A stretch of DNA of 13,489 nucleotides from Nitrososphaerales archaeon TH1920 (GCA_014523495.1 JAATVM010000186.1:1-13489), one strand, 5' to 3'; shown: positions 6,250 to 12,824, counted from the first letter of the stretch. The notes: generated by a model from the sequence alone, not told the origin. Program-made: numbers and translations.

Positions 6250-6657
6250 ATGTCAAATTTAGAACAAACCCTTATAGTAGTGAAACCGGATGGGTTTAAG
6301 AAGGGCCTTGTTGGAAAAATTATTTCCAGATTTGAGCAGAAAGGCTTTCAAATAGTTAACCTAAAATTATTTCAATTTGATGTTGATACAGCAAAAAGGT
6401 TTTATGAATCTCATAAAGATAAGCACTTTTTTGATGAACTAGTTTCATTCATCTGTTCAGGTAAAACAGTTGGATGTATTTTAGAAGGAACCAACGCCGT
6501 TTCAACAGTAAGATTAATGGTTGGAAACACAAAATCGTCAGAAGCTTTACCAGGAACTATTAGAGGAGATCTTGGAATCGGACTAACAGATAACATAATC
6601 CATGCTTCTGATTCCGCTGAAAGCTTCATAAAAGAGTCTAAAATCATTTTTAATTAA
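6250..6657 (+). CDS. ndk: Nucleoside diphosphate kinase
   Basis: Encodes 135 residues. It begins EQTLIVVKPDGFKKGLVGKII with the nucleotide-binding K12 of the VKPDG motif. GTIRGDLGI (102-110) forms the nucleotide-binding loop, and NIIHASDSAES (115-125) carries the catalytic H118 that is transiently phosphorylated. The enzyme transfers the terminal phosphate between nucleoside tri- and diphosphates and keeps GTP and the other NTPs balanced. The length matches the family (130-155). ATG 6250 is preceded by AAGGAT 8 bases upstream. Placing ndk between ribosomal protein genes and aIF5B, a GTPase, is a recurrent archaeal arrangement; a direct link to GTP supply for translation is an inference. Its stop is directly followed by the GTG of infB with no spacer. 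Confidence 0.96.
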   Translation: MSNLEQTLIVVKPDGFKKGLVGKIISRFEQKGFQIVNLKLFQFDVDTAKRFYESHKDKHFFDELVSFICSGKTVGCILEGTNAVSTVRLMVGNTKSSEALPGTIRGDLGIGLTDNIIHASDSAESFIKESKIIFN

Positions 6658-8442
6658 GTGACACTCCGCCAACCAGTTGTAGTTGTATTGGGTCATGTAG
6701 ACTCTGGTAAAACGTCCTTACTTGACAAGATTCGCGGGACAGCGGTACAGTCCAGAGAAGTAGGAGGAATAACTCAACATATTGGTGCAAGTTATTTCCC
6801 AATAGAAACTATTAAAGAAATAACAGGAAAATTATTTGATCAATTATCAAAGTCAGAAAATCCTGTTCCAGGTCTTCTTGTAATAGATACGCCAGGCCAC
6901 GAAGTGTTCGCAAATCTTCGTATGCGGGGAGGTTCTGCCGCAGATATCGCAATAGTTGTTGTTGATGTTAATAAGGGACTTGAAGCCCAAACGATCGAAA
7001 GTTTAGATATACTAAAGAACAGGAAAGTGCCGTTTGTCATAGCCCTCAACAAAATAGATCAAATATCTGGCTGGAAAAAAAACAATTCCATTCTAATTGC
7101 AGAACAGCTTAAAATTCAAGACCCAACGATTTTGTCGTATTTGGATGAAAAAGTCTACAATGTTGTAGGCGCGCTGTCCCGATTAGGATATAGTTCTGAA
7201 GCCTTTTGGCGAGTCAAGGATTTTACAAAGGAACTGGCTATTGTTCCGGTAAGTGCTGTAAAAGGAACGGGAATACCTGAATTGCTTGCGGTTCTTGTGG
7301 GTTTAACTCAACAATATCTGTCTAAAAGATTGGAACGGCATGAGACTGAAACAAAAGGTATCGTTCTTGAAGTAAATGATGAAATTGGCCTAGGACCATC
7401 AGCAAATGTTATTCTACTTGATGGTACTCTTAAACATGGTGACAGAATCGTTGTTGCCAAAAAGGACACTGTTACTGTTACGAAAATTAAAGCATTATTA
7501 CTCCCTAAACCTTTGGATGAAATGAGAGATCCAAGGGATAAATTTAGACATGTTGATAAAGTTATTGCTGCTGCAGGATTAAAAATAACCTCCCCAGATT
7601 TAGAAGGCGTGCTTGCTGGCAGTCCACTCTATGTTGTCAAAAGTCCTGAAGATGAAGAAAGATTGAAATCAAATATCGAATCTGAAATCAAGTCAGCAAT
7701 AGTACAAACAGAATCAAACGGGGTTATTTTAAGATGCGATACTATAGGTTCAATTGAAGCAATTACAGAACTTTTGAAAAAAGAAAATGTTCCAATCAAA
7801 TCAACTGATTTGGGTAATATTACACGAAAAGACATTCTTTCTGCTTCTGCCGTCAGAGAAAAAGATCGTTACCTTGGCGTGGTTCTTGGATTCAATGTAA
7901 AAGTTTTTGAAGATGCAGAAAAGGAAGCATTTGAAAGAAAAATCAAAATTTTTAATGAAAAAATAATTTATAATTTAGTAAGGAGTTACTCTGAATGGGT
8001 AACATATGAAAAAGTTCATGAAGATTCAATCGTTTTTAATGAAATACCGCCAATTTGCAAATTTCAATTTTTAAAAGGGTATGTTTTTAGAAGAAATAAT
8101 CCTGCTGTATTTGGTGCTGAAATTTTGATTGGCAAGTTGAAGCAAAAAACTTCCGTGATTAATGAAAAAGGTAAGAAAATAGGTATAATTCATCAAATAC
8201 AAAATGAAGGTAAAAATCTAGAAGTTGCCGCCAAAGGAACCCAAGTAGCGCTGTCCATAAAAGAACCCACGGTTGGCAGACAGATAAATGAAGGCGATGT
8301 ATTTTATACGGATCTTAATAGCAGGGAAGCAAGGCTATTACTCGAAAGATTTTCTGACAGGCTCAGTGAAGAAGAACAAGAAATTTTTAATTTCATTTTA
8401 TCTAAAAAACGTGAGATAGATCCTTCATTTGGATATATATGA
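6658..8442 (+). CDS. infB: Archaeal translation initiation factor aIF5B
   Basis: Encodes 594 residues, the archaeal length (about 600, without the long N-terminal extension of eukaryotic eIF5B). The GTPase domain is complete: G1 GHVDSGKT (12-19), DTPGH (77-81, with the catalytic H81), NKID (131-134) and the G5-like VSAVKGTG. The middle contains EVNDEIGLGPSANVILLDGTL, the domain II beta-barrel, and the C-terminal part carries the domain III/IV region with GRQINEGDVFY near the end. aIF5B promotes subunit joining and initiator-tRNA placement. The GTG start abuts the ndk stop (TAA-GTG). No Shine-Dalgarno is visible, so translation probably couples to ndk termination. It ends the operon and converges with the thioredoxin gene; the 66 bases between them hold no convincing hairpin. 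Confidence 0.96.
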   Translation: MTLRQPVVVVLGHVDSGKTSLLDKIRGTAVQSREVGGITQHIGASYFPIETIKEITGKLFDQLSKSENPVPGLLVIDTPGHEVFANLRMRGGSAADIAIVVVDVNKGLEAQTIESLDILKNRKVPFVIALNKIDQISGWKKNNSILIAEQLKIQDPTILSYLDEKVYNVVGALSRLGYSSEAFWRVKDFTKELAIVPVSAVKGTGIPELLAVLVGLTQQYLSKRLERHETETKGIVLEVNDEIGLGPSANVILLDGTLKHGDRIVVAKKDTVTVTKIKALLLPKPLDEMRDPRDKFRHVDKVIAAAGLKITSPDLEGVLAGSPLYVVKSPEDEERLKSNIESEIKSAIVQTESNGVILRCDTIGSIEAITELLKKENVPIKSTDLGNITRKDILSASAVREKDRYLGVVLGFNVKVFEDAEKEAFERKIKIFNEKIIYNLVRSYSEWVTYEKVHEDSIVFNEIPPICKFQFLKGYVFRRNNPAVFGAEILIGKLKQKTSVINEKGKKIGIIHQIQNEGKNLEVAAKGTQVALSIKEPTVGRQINEGDVFYTDLNSREARLLLERFSDRLSEEEQEIFNFILSKKREIDPSFGYI

Positions 8443-8508
8443 AACCAAAAGAAAATTTCAAATCAAATTCGAGTATTTTACAAGTTTGGAATTGAAGGGC
8501 TATTTCTA

Positions 8509-8847
8509 TTATTGATACTTTTCCAGCAAACCTTCTAGTCCCTTTTCACCAACTGCACCTACAGCTTTTTCTACAAGTTTTCCATCCATGAATACAATGA
8601 ATGTAGGAATTGCATAGACATCAAATCTCATTGCGACGCCTTGGTTATCATCAACATTCAGCCTACCAAAAATAACTTTTTCTTCATATTTTTTTGCAAG
8701 CTTGTCAAAAATTGGAAGCATAAATTGACATGGTCCGCACCATGTTGCCCAAAAATCTACAAGAACCGGTTTATTACCGCCTATTATTTCGTCAAAGTTT
8801 TTTTCTGATAATTCGACAAGCGTAGGTTTATTAGAATTTGAACTCAT
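8509..8847 (-). CDS. trxA: Thioredoxin
   Basis: Encodes 112 residues with a full thioredoxin fold. The active site is ATWCGPC with C37 and C40, preceded by VLVDFW. The cis-proline loop is AIPTF (P81), and FMDGK (86-90) follows as usual. The N-terminus is short and polar with no signal peptide, so it is cytoplasmic. It reduces protein disulfides using electrons from a thioredoxin reductase, which is not in this window. The ATG at 8847 has a consensus TATA box 26-33 bases upstream, implying a nearly leaderless transcript. It is a single-gene unit, converging with aIF5B. Confidence 0.95.
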   Translation of the reverse strand: MSSNSNKPTLVELSEKNFDEIIGGNKPVLVDFWATWCGPCQFMLPIFDKLAKKYEEKVIFGRLNVDDNQGVAMRFDVYAIPTFIVFMDGKLVEKAVGAVGEKGLEGLLEKYQ

Positions 8848-8871
8848 CTTACAGATTATCGTTGGAATTGA

Positions 8872-8880
8872 TATTTAAAT
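8872..8880 (-). promoter_or_regulatory. TATA box of the thioredoxin gene
   Basis: On the minus strand GATTTAAATATC contains TTTAAATA, close to the archaeal consensus. Its centre is about 29 bases from the thioredoxin ATG, so transcription should start within a few bases of the start codon (leaderless mRNA). Confidence 0.6.
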
Positions 8881-9113
8881 CTTGTAATGTAGCGCTTTTG
8901 AAAAAGTTAAACTAAACCAAGATCGCTTATTTAAATCAAGTATAAATTAAGATTCATCAAAACTTTGCCACTTTGCATTAATAATTTTCATTTTTCTAAT
9001 TCATATCACAATCAATAGGTGATTAAATAATACAATAAACTAGTAGATAAAAGTACCAAGTTATTGTCTGCTCTGTATGACTTGATTTTTTGGTCATTTT
9101 TTGGTTCTCTCAA
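8881..9113. other. Non-coding stretch with an unassigned TATA element and T-runs
   Basis: No credible gene is visible here on either strand; all frames are short and AT-rich. CTTATTTAAATC (8926-8937) is a second good TATA element, too far (about 85 bases) from the thioredoxin start to be its main promoter. Another AT-rich element, GATTAAATAATAC, lies at 9021-9033. On the plus strand two T6 runs follow at 9086-9102. A short plus-strand RNA from about 8960 to 9105 would explain these signals, but they may be chance in AT-rich DNA. On the minus strand this is the 3' region of archease. Confidence 0.4.
9085..9106. repeat. Tandem 11-bp repeat with T6 runs
   Basis: ATTTTTTGGTC (9085-9095) is followed directly by ATTTTTTGGTT (9096-9106), 10 of 11 identical. 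T-runs of this kind act as intrinsic terminators for archaeal RNA polymerase on the plus strand. On the minus strand the copies lie 8 bases downstream of the archease stop and read as A-runs, so they would not terminate archease. Confidence 0.6.
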
Positions 9114-9542
9114 TTACAGATCTACCATGAATTTGACCTTATGTTGATTATCGTGTTGGAAAACTTCCATAGCATGGTAGGTAATTCCTTTTATTTCAGT
9201 TTTATAACCATGTTTTGAAGTGTCTATTGATTCAACCATGCCCCATCCTGTTAATTGGAACATCGAGTCTAGTTTGGAGATCATTATCTCAAAATCTGAC
9301 ATTACTTGACTATCTATAGTGATAAGTAAATGGACTTTCTCCAACCAATTAAATAATAATTCGTAATAATCCACTCCTTCGACCCGAAGATCAACTTTAC
9401 TTGTCCCATGAATTTTCTTGATTTCAAACATTACATTGATCATACCTTTGGCTGCATAGGAAAAGGCGTCTTCAATAGTGTCACCGTACGCTTCAATATA
9501 CGCATCTGTAACGTGTTCAAGATATCTAAAACCGCCGGACAA
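9114..9542 (-). CDS. Archease (RtcB tRNA ligase activator)
   Basis: Encodes 142 residues from TTG 9542. The archease signatures are present: FRYLEHVTDAYIEAYGDTIEDAF at the N-terminus (E and D of the metal site within YLEHVTDA), YYELLFNWLEKVHLL in the middle, and the C-terminal pair IKGITYHAMEVFQ and KVKFMVDL. Archease promotes guanylylation and multiple turnover of the RNA ligase RtcB, which joins tRNA exons after intron removal. This fits an organism with intron-containing tRNAs such as the one at 3759-3889. RtcB itself is not in the window. The frame is open much further upstream, into hisS on the other strand, but homology begins at FRYLEH. TTG 9542 sits about 25 bases from a TATA element, favouring a leaderless TTG start; GTG 9602 is a weaker alternative. 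Confidence 0.88.
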   Translation of the reverse strand: MSGGFRYLEHVTDAYIEAYGDTIEDAFSYAAKGMINVMFEIKKIHGTSKVDLRVEGVDYYELLFNWLEKVHLLITIDSQVMSDFEIMISKLDSMFQLTGWGMVESIDTSKHGYKTEIKGITYHAMEVFQHDNQHKVKFMVDL

Positions 9543-9562
9543 TAATCTTTGTCGTAGCCCTG

Positions 9563-9572
9563 CTTTATTATA
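9563..9572. promoter_or_regulatory. Shared TATA region between archease and hisS
   Basis: CTTTATTATAA lies in the 73-base gap between TTG 9542 (minus) and GTG 9616 (plus). Read on the minus strand as TTATAATAAAG, it predicts transcription starting about at the archease TTG. Read on the plus strand, it predicts a start near 9593 and a leader of about 20 bases for hisS. One AT element could therefore serve both genes. Confidence 0.45.
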
Positions 9573-9615
9573 ACTAATCGCAAAATCTAAATGATGACAC
9601 ACGATCCTCAAGATT

Positions 9616-10881
9616 GTGAAGTTAGACCTACCGCGAGGAATGAAAGATTTGCAATACGAGGAATTAAGAAATATTTCCTTTATCAGAGATATGTTTGTAG
9701 AAACTGCAGAAATCTTTGATTTCAATCTAATCGAACCATCAACATTGGAATTATTATCCACCCTTGAAGCGAAAAGTGGGCCATCAATAATTGAAGAAAC
9801 ATATAGTTTTACTGACAAAGGAGGTAGAAATATAGCCTTACGTTTTGATTTGACTATTGGACTATCAAGATTTGTTTCTATGCGCAGAGATCTTAAACTT
9901 CCAATAAAATTATCATCATTTGGAGGTGTCTGGAGATATGATGAACCGCAATTAGGTAGGTATAGATATTTTCATCAGTGGGATATAGAGATATTCGGAT
10001 CCGCAAACGTAGATGCAGACGCCGAAGTTATTGAATTTGTTTCATTTTTTTTGAGAAAATTGGGAATTCATTTTGTAATAGCCATTAATCACAGGGGAAT
10101 ATTAGAAGAATATCTATCAAAATTTCTGGGAATTACTGATAATTCTGTTGTAAGTGAAATGTTGAGAGCCATTGACAAGTTATCCAAAAAAAGTTCAGAA
10201 CAAATTATCAGTGAATATAGAGACAGGCTGGAATCTAATAGTTTGCAAAAATTTATTGAATTTGTTTCTCTTAATGGTCCGCCTGAAAAAATATTGCACA
10301 ATGATACGGTAAGAGCATTTGAGTCTTCAAACACTCTCTCAATGTTACTTGATTCACTAAAATCAAGACAGGCAAAAAATATAACGGTAGACTTTAGCAT
10401 AGTACGTGGTCTTGATTATTATTCTGGTATAGTGTTTGAAGCAAAAGAACCATCCTCACAAACTGGATCACTAGTAGGCGGTGGTAGGTATGATAAGTTG
10501 ACAGAGGCATTTGGTAGAACGGATTTGTATGCAACAGGTGCTGCAGGCGGTGTAGAAAGGATACTAACTGCTATGAATGGCAGATCAAAAAAAATACCAC
10601 AAAGGCCATTGATTTATGTTGCATACGGTTCCCAAAAAGAAAAAACACATGCTTTAGAAATAGTATCGAATTTAAGAAATCTTGGCTATTCTGTAGACTA
10701 TGACATAAACAACAGGACCATCAATAAACAGTTCCATGATGCTTCTTTGAAAAATGCATTGGCAATCATAATCGTAAGTTTTGATGAATTCAAAAAGGGT
10801 ACTGTTACCATTAAGACAGGAGTTAAGGAACAAAAGCAAAGTATTACTGAAATTGGAAAATATCTTGACCAAATAATTTAA
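9616..10881 (+). CDS. hisS: Histidyl-tRNA synthetase
   Basis: Encodes 421 residues, a usual length for class II HisRS. It starts MKLDLPRGMKDL, the typical archaeal N-terminus. Motif 2 is SFGGVWRYDEPQLGRYRYFHQ (101-121, in two blocks) with the conserved R107. The histidine-binding HisA motif is VRGLDYYSG (263-271). GGGRYDKL (288-295) and GAAGGVERI (308-316) complete motif 3. The C-terminal about 95 residues form the anticodon-binding domain (PLIYVAYGS onward). The enzyme charges tRNA-His in the cytoplasm. GTG 9616 is chosen because it places the start exactly at the conserved LDLPRG. It is transcribed divergently from archease; a T5 run 16 bases after the stop may end the transcript. Confidence 0.96.
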   Translation: MKLDLPRGMKDLQYEELRNISFIRDMFVETAEIFDFNLIEPSTLELLSTLEAKSGPSIIEETYSFTDKGGRNIALRFDLTIGLSRFVSMRRDLKLPIKLSSFGGVWRYDEPQLGRYRYFHQWDIEIFGSANVDADAEVIEFVSFFLRKLGIHFVIAINHRGILEEYLSKFLGITDNSVVSEMLRAIDKLSKKSSEQIISEYRDRLESNSLQKFIEFVSLNGPPEKILHNDTVRAFESSNTLSMLLDSLKSRQAKNITVDFSIVRGLDYYSGIVFEAKEPSSQTGSLVGGGRYDKLTEAFGRTDLYATGAAGGVERILTAMNGRSKKIPQRPLIYVAYGSQKEKTHALEIVSNLRNLGYSVDYDINNRTINKQFHDASLKNALAIIIVSFDEFKKGTVTIKTGVKEQKQSITEIGKYLDQII

Positions 10882-10892
10882 CTTGGTTTAAT

Positions 10893-10902
10893 TTAGTTTT
10901 TG
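10893..10902 (+). terminator. Possible T-rich terminator after hisS
   Basis: TTAGTTTTTG begins 12 bases after the hisS stop and contains a T5 run inside a T-rich stretch. Archaeal termination can depend on such runs without a hairpin. The signal is weak and lies between two converging genes. Confidence 0.3.
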
Positions 10903-10906
10903 GTTA

Positions 10907-11164
10907 TTAAATTTTAATCATTTCGAGATTCTTCATCTTTATCATTCCATTTTCCTTCTTATCATATACAATTCTTATTACTAAATCCGGTGGTTCATAG
11001 CTAACATAAAGATCATCTTTTTCAAGAATTTGAATATCGTGTCCTAAAATAATCTGCGATTCATCTATTCCATTTTCCAATAATTTCTTTTTCGCAGATA
11101 CTGCAATGCCATCATCTGAAGTGTTGGTTGTCAGTAGTACCTTCCCAGAACATTTCAAGGTCAT
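10907..11164 (-). CDS. Hypothetical protein, 85 aa
   Basis: ATG 11164 to TAA 10907. The sequence shows alternating hydrophobic and charged segments consistent with a small alpha/beta fold: KVLLTTNTSDDGIAVSAKKK, then DIQILEKDDLYVSYEPPDLVIRIVYDKK, and a basic end rich in K and M. There is no signal peptide, membrane segment or cysteine pair. I do not recognise the family. The AT-rich region upstream (TTAAATACTATATATC on the minus strand, about 11190-11206) can supply a TATA box about 30-40 bases from the start. It converges with hisS with a 25-base gap. Codon use and composition look like the neighbouring core genes, so I take it to be real, but its frame is short. Confidence 0.6.
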   Translation of the reverse strand: MTLKCSGKVLLTTNTSDDGIAVSAKKKLLENGIDESQIILGHDIQILEKDDLYVSYEPPDLVIRIVYDKKENGMIKMKNLEMIKI

Positions 11165-11227
11165 CTAGTATGGAAAAATAGTTTCTCCACAGATATATAG
11201 TATTTAATAAAATAGAAAGAAATACTT

Positions 11228-11260
11228 ATATATGATGGATATATGTACTATATATGTATT
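11228..11260 (+). repeat. Three tandem 11-bp ATATATG repeats
   Basis: ATATATGATGG (11228-11238), ATATATGTACT (11239-11249) and ATATATGTATT (11250-11260) stand in perfect 11-bp register. All share ATATATG, and copies 2 and 3 differ at one base. The array ends 3 bases before ATG 11264. An 11-bp period is about one helical turn, as for a protein bound in series along one DNA face; it might also simply be AT-rich promoter sequence. Confidence 0.65.
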
Positions 11261-11263
11261 GCG

Positions 11264-11380
11264 ATGGTCTCATTCCATTGTCGTAAATGTACGGACCTTG
11301 TATTCCAACTAGACAATAAAAATAATAATGTTTGTTATGAATGTAGTGAAAGACTGCCTAGGTTCAAGTTAATTCGCTAG
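11264..11380 (+). CDS. Very small double-CxxC (zinc ribbon) protein, 38 aa
   Basis: ATG 11264 to TAG 11378-11380. The 38 residues contain C6-R-K-C9 and C24-Y-E-C27 separated by 14 residues (TDLVFQLDNKNNNV), and end ERLPRFKLIR. This is a compact zinc ribbon or rubredoxin-like knuckle of unknown function. Such mini-proteins are usually missed by gene callers. An ATG at 11254 is in another frame and stops after ten codons. Its last 17 bases overlap, tail to tail, the frame that continues beyond the 72-codon gene on the other strand. The repeats immediately upstream probably belong to its promoter. The CxxC pairs at sensible spacing, not length, are what support it as a real gene. Confidence 0.55.
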   Translation: MVSFHCRKCTDLVFQLDNKNNNVCYECSERLPRFKLIR

Positions 11381-11474
11381 GGAATTGTTGTTTGAAATGT
11401 TCAGAGCAATATCGTTCTATCTTTTGAGCACCATCGTAATCATATGAAACTTTGTATAAAGGCAAATTTCCACA
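11364..11474 (-). other. Continuation of the 72-aa gene's frame beyond an in-frame TAG
   Basis: After the TAG at 11475-11477 the same frame continues for 36 codons to a TGA at 11364-11366, reading CGNLPLYKVSYDYDG, then AQKIERYCSEHF, then KQQFPSELT. It does not look like random translation. Its first residue C and the C71-R72 just before the stop make C-R-(stop)-C, and downstream C-S-E-H completes a CxxC-x21-CxxH zinc motif. Nothing here provides a separate start codon. The TAG may be a nonsense mutation that cut off a zinc finger, a sequencing error, or a site of readthrough. Confidence 0.6.
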
Positions 11475-11693
11475 CTAACGGCACAGCCCATGAAAGTATT
11501 TTTTCCTGACAGTATCGATCCTATGTGTCTTTGATATTATGGCACGTCTCTTTATGTACGCTTCTACGTCCCAGCCTCTTGATACTAGTTTATCATAATG
11601 TTTTTTTGATGGCCTGCCTTCCAGTATATTTTTAATATCTTCCTGCTCTTCTTTACTGAACTGTATTTTTTCAAGAGTTGGTTTAGATTTCAA
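11475..11693 (-). CDS. Hypothetical basic protein, 72 aa, probably truncated by an in-frame TAG
   Basis: The frame starts at TTG 11693, overlapping the TGA of the upstream gene by 4 bases (TTGA), so translation is probably coupled. The protein is charged and helical: IQFSKEEQEDIKNILEGRPS, then KKHYDKLVSRGWDVEAYIKR, then THRIDTVRKKYFHGLCR. HYDKLVSRGWDVEAYIKRR suggests a helix-turn unit, but I recognise no family. It ends FHGLCR-TAG. The frame beyond the TAG supplies the missing half of a zinc site (see 11364-11474), so the ancestral product was probably 109 residues. Whether the short form works is unknown. It is the third gene of a minus-strand unit with the 272- and 103-residue proteins. Confidence 0.6.
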   Translation of the reverse strand: MKSKPTLEKIQFSKEEQEDIKNILEGRPSKKHYDKLVSRGWDVEAYIKRRAIISKTHRIDTVRKKYFHGLCR

Positions 11694-12001
11694 TATTCAA
11701 ACGCATCGTCAATTAACTTGGAGAATTTCTTAATTTCATTTGTGTTTTTAGTTTCTGTTTTTGTTTCTCTGTCAAATACTGTTTTAAAAACACTGTCTGG
11801 GTTGGGTATTTTTCCTTTATTTTCTTCAAAGTATTGCTGCCATTTTTTAACAGTGTTTTGAAATTCTTTTTTTTGTTTAGTTTGTTGTTTGGGTGTATTC
11901 ATACGGGCTTTTCTATCTGCAAATATTTTACGCGCCTCATCCATTGAAATAGGTATATTTTTAGGAATATCCTTATCCTCGTCATTGTTATTAGAATCCA
12001 A
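11690..12001 (-). CDS. Hypothetical charged protein, 103 aa
   Basis: TTG 12001 to TGA 11690, lying 4 bases after the stop of the 272-residue gene and overlapping the next by 4 bases. The N-terminus is acidic and asparagine-rich (SNNNDEDKDIPKN), followed by MDEARKIFADRKARMNTP (20-37), a glutamine/lysine-rich linker (KQQTKQKKEFQ), and a helical KKWQQYFEENKGKIPNPDS. There are no cysteines, membrane segments or known motifs. The composition suggests a largely disordered or helical adaptor. TTG is the first start; ATG at codon 20 is a possible shorter start. Tight packing with both neighbours, and coupling at each end, argues for an operon whose products work together. I do not recognise the family. 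Confidence 0.6.
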   Translation of the reverse strand: MDSNNNDEDKDIPKNIPISMDEARKIFADRKARMNTPKQQTKQKKEFQNTVKKWQQYFEENKGKIPNPDSVFKTVFDRETKTETKNTNEIKKFSKLIDDAFEY

Positions 12002-12005
12002 TTCT

Positions 12006-12824
12006 TTATTTGATTGCTTCTAACTTGCCCGTACTACGATTATACTCGACCCTGTGTCCATCTTTGTCTTTTAGAATTCCACTTGACTTTTCAGAATAAT
12101 AATTTTTATTCTGACATTCTCCTAACTCTTCAATTGATAGATCACAGAACTGATCCCAGTTAAATGAACCTCCATGAGTACCACTAAGACCATTATCTGG
12201 GCTTGGGTTTCTATAACTTAGTCTATTTTGGCTTGATAGGGTAGCCGTTGATGTACCTGTTGCCTTTTCTATTATTTCCTCTAATTGTTTCCGTCTTTGT
12301 TTTTTGTCTTCTGATAAAAAAATATAATGTTCAAATGTATATCCTACTACCTTGTAAGTTCCTCTCCTTTCTCCAGTTTTTGGATCGTACGGATTGGATG
12401 GATCTCTATAAGTGAATGATAGATTAGGTTTCTTAAAGTAACCTTCTCTAAATGGTGCGCCTAGGTCATTATCACGTTTATCTTTTCCATACCAATAACC
12501 ATTATAATATAATGCGTCTATAACTTCTGGTTTACCTTGTTTATTGAAAATAGTAACTGGCTGGCGTATTATAGACTCGATTACCTTGCGTATTCCCTGA
12601 CTTGGGTCAACAAGTGCATCGAATGCTTTTGCTTTCTTAACTAGGTGGAAATCTTCCTGTGGATAGTCTTTTTCAGACTCTGGTACTAGGCCTTTCTTTG
12701 CATATTCTTCTTTGTATGCTGTGATAGTGCGCTCATTAATTTCTATGTGTTGCGGTTTACCTGCAATCTGCCTTAATTCTAATTCGATTGTTTGTCTTTC
12801 AAGTTCACTCATTTCAAATGACAT
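12006..12824 (-). CDS. Hypothetical protein, 272 aa, first gene of a three-gene accessory operon
   Basis: ATG 12824 (a second ATG four codons later) to TAA 12006. It is hydrophilic throughout, with no membrane span or signal. The N-terminal part is helical (ELERQTIELELRQIAGKPQ; ITAYKEEYAKKG). The central part is aromatic and beta-like: VIDALYYNGYWYGKDK, then AYREGYFKKP-type sequence at about 125-133, and TYRDPSNPYDPKTGERRGTY (138-157). FEHYIFLSEDKKQRRKQLEE (169-188) is a helix. The low-complexity serine/asparagine stretch near 195-220 is probably a linker, and the end (GILKDKDGHRVEYNRSTGKL) resembles a small beta hairpin. I recognise no family. It is divergent from the CxxC protein at 12869, with only 44 bases between them. 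Confidence 0.65.
   Translation of the reverse strand: MSFEMSELERQTIELELRQIAGKPQHIEINERTITAYKEEYAKKGLVPESEKDYPQEDFHLVKKAKAFDALVDPSQGIRKVIESIIRQPVTIFNKQGKPEVIDALYYNGYWYGKDKRDNDLGAPFREGYFKKPNLSFTYRDPSNPYDPKTGERRGTYKVVGYTFEHYIFLSEDKKQRRKQLEEIIEKATGTSTATLSSQNRLSYRNPSPDNGLSGTHGGSFNWDQFCDLSIEELGECQNKNYYSEKSSGILKDKDGHRVEYNRSTGKLEAIK

Noticed and set aside
9543..9818. Open N-terminal extension of archease running antisense through the 5' end of hisS
   Set aside because: Archease homology begins at FRYLEH just after TTG 9542. The extension lies opposite the conserved N-terminus of HisRS and has no family similarity, so it is a frame kept open by the hisS codons.
11364..11474. Pyrrolysine or other recoding at TAG 11475
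   Set aside because: The position lies in a zinc knuckle where a lysine or similar residue is expected, and nothing in the window suggests recoding machinery. A nonsense mutation or sequencing error is simpler.
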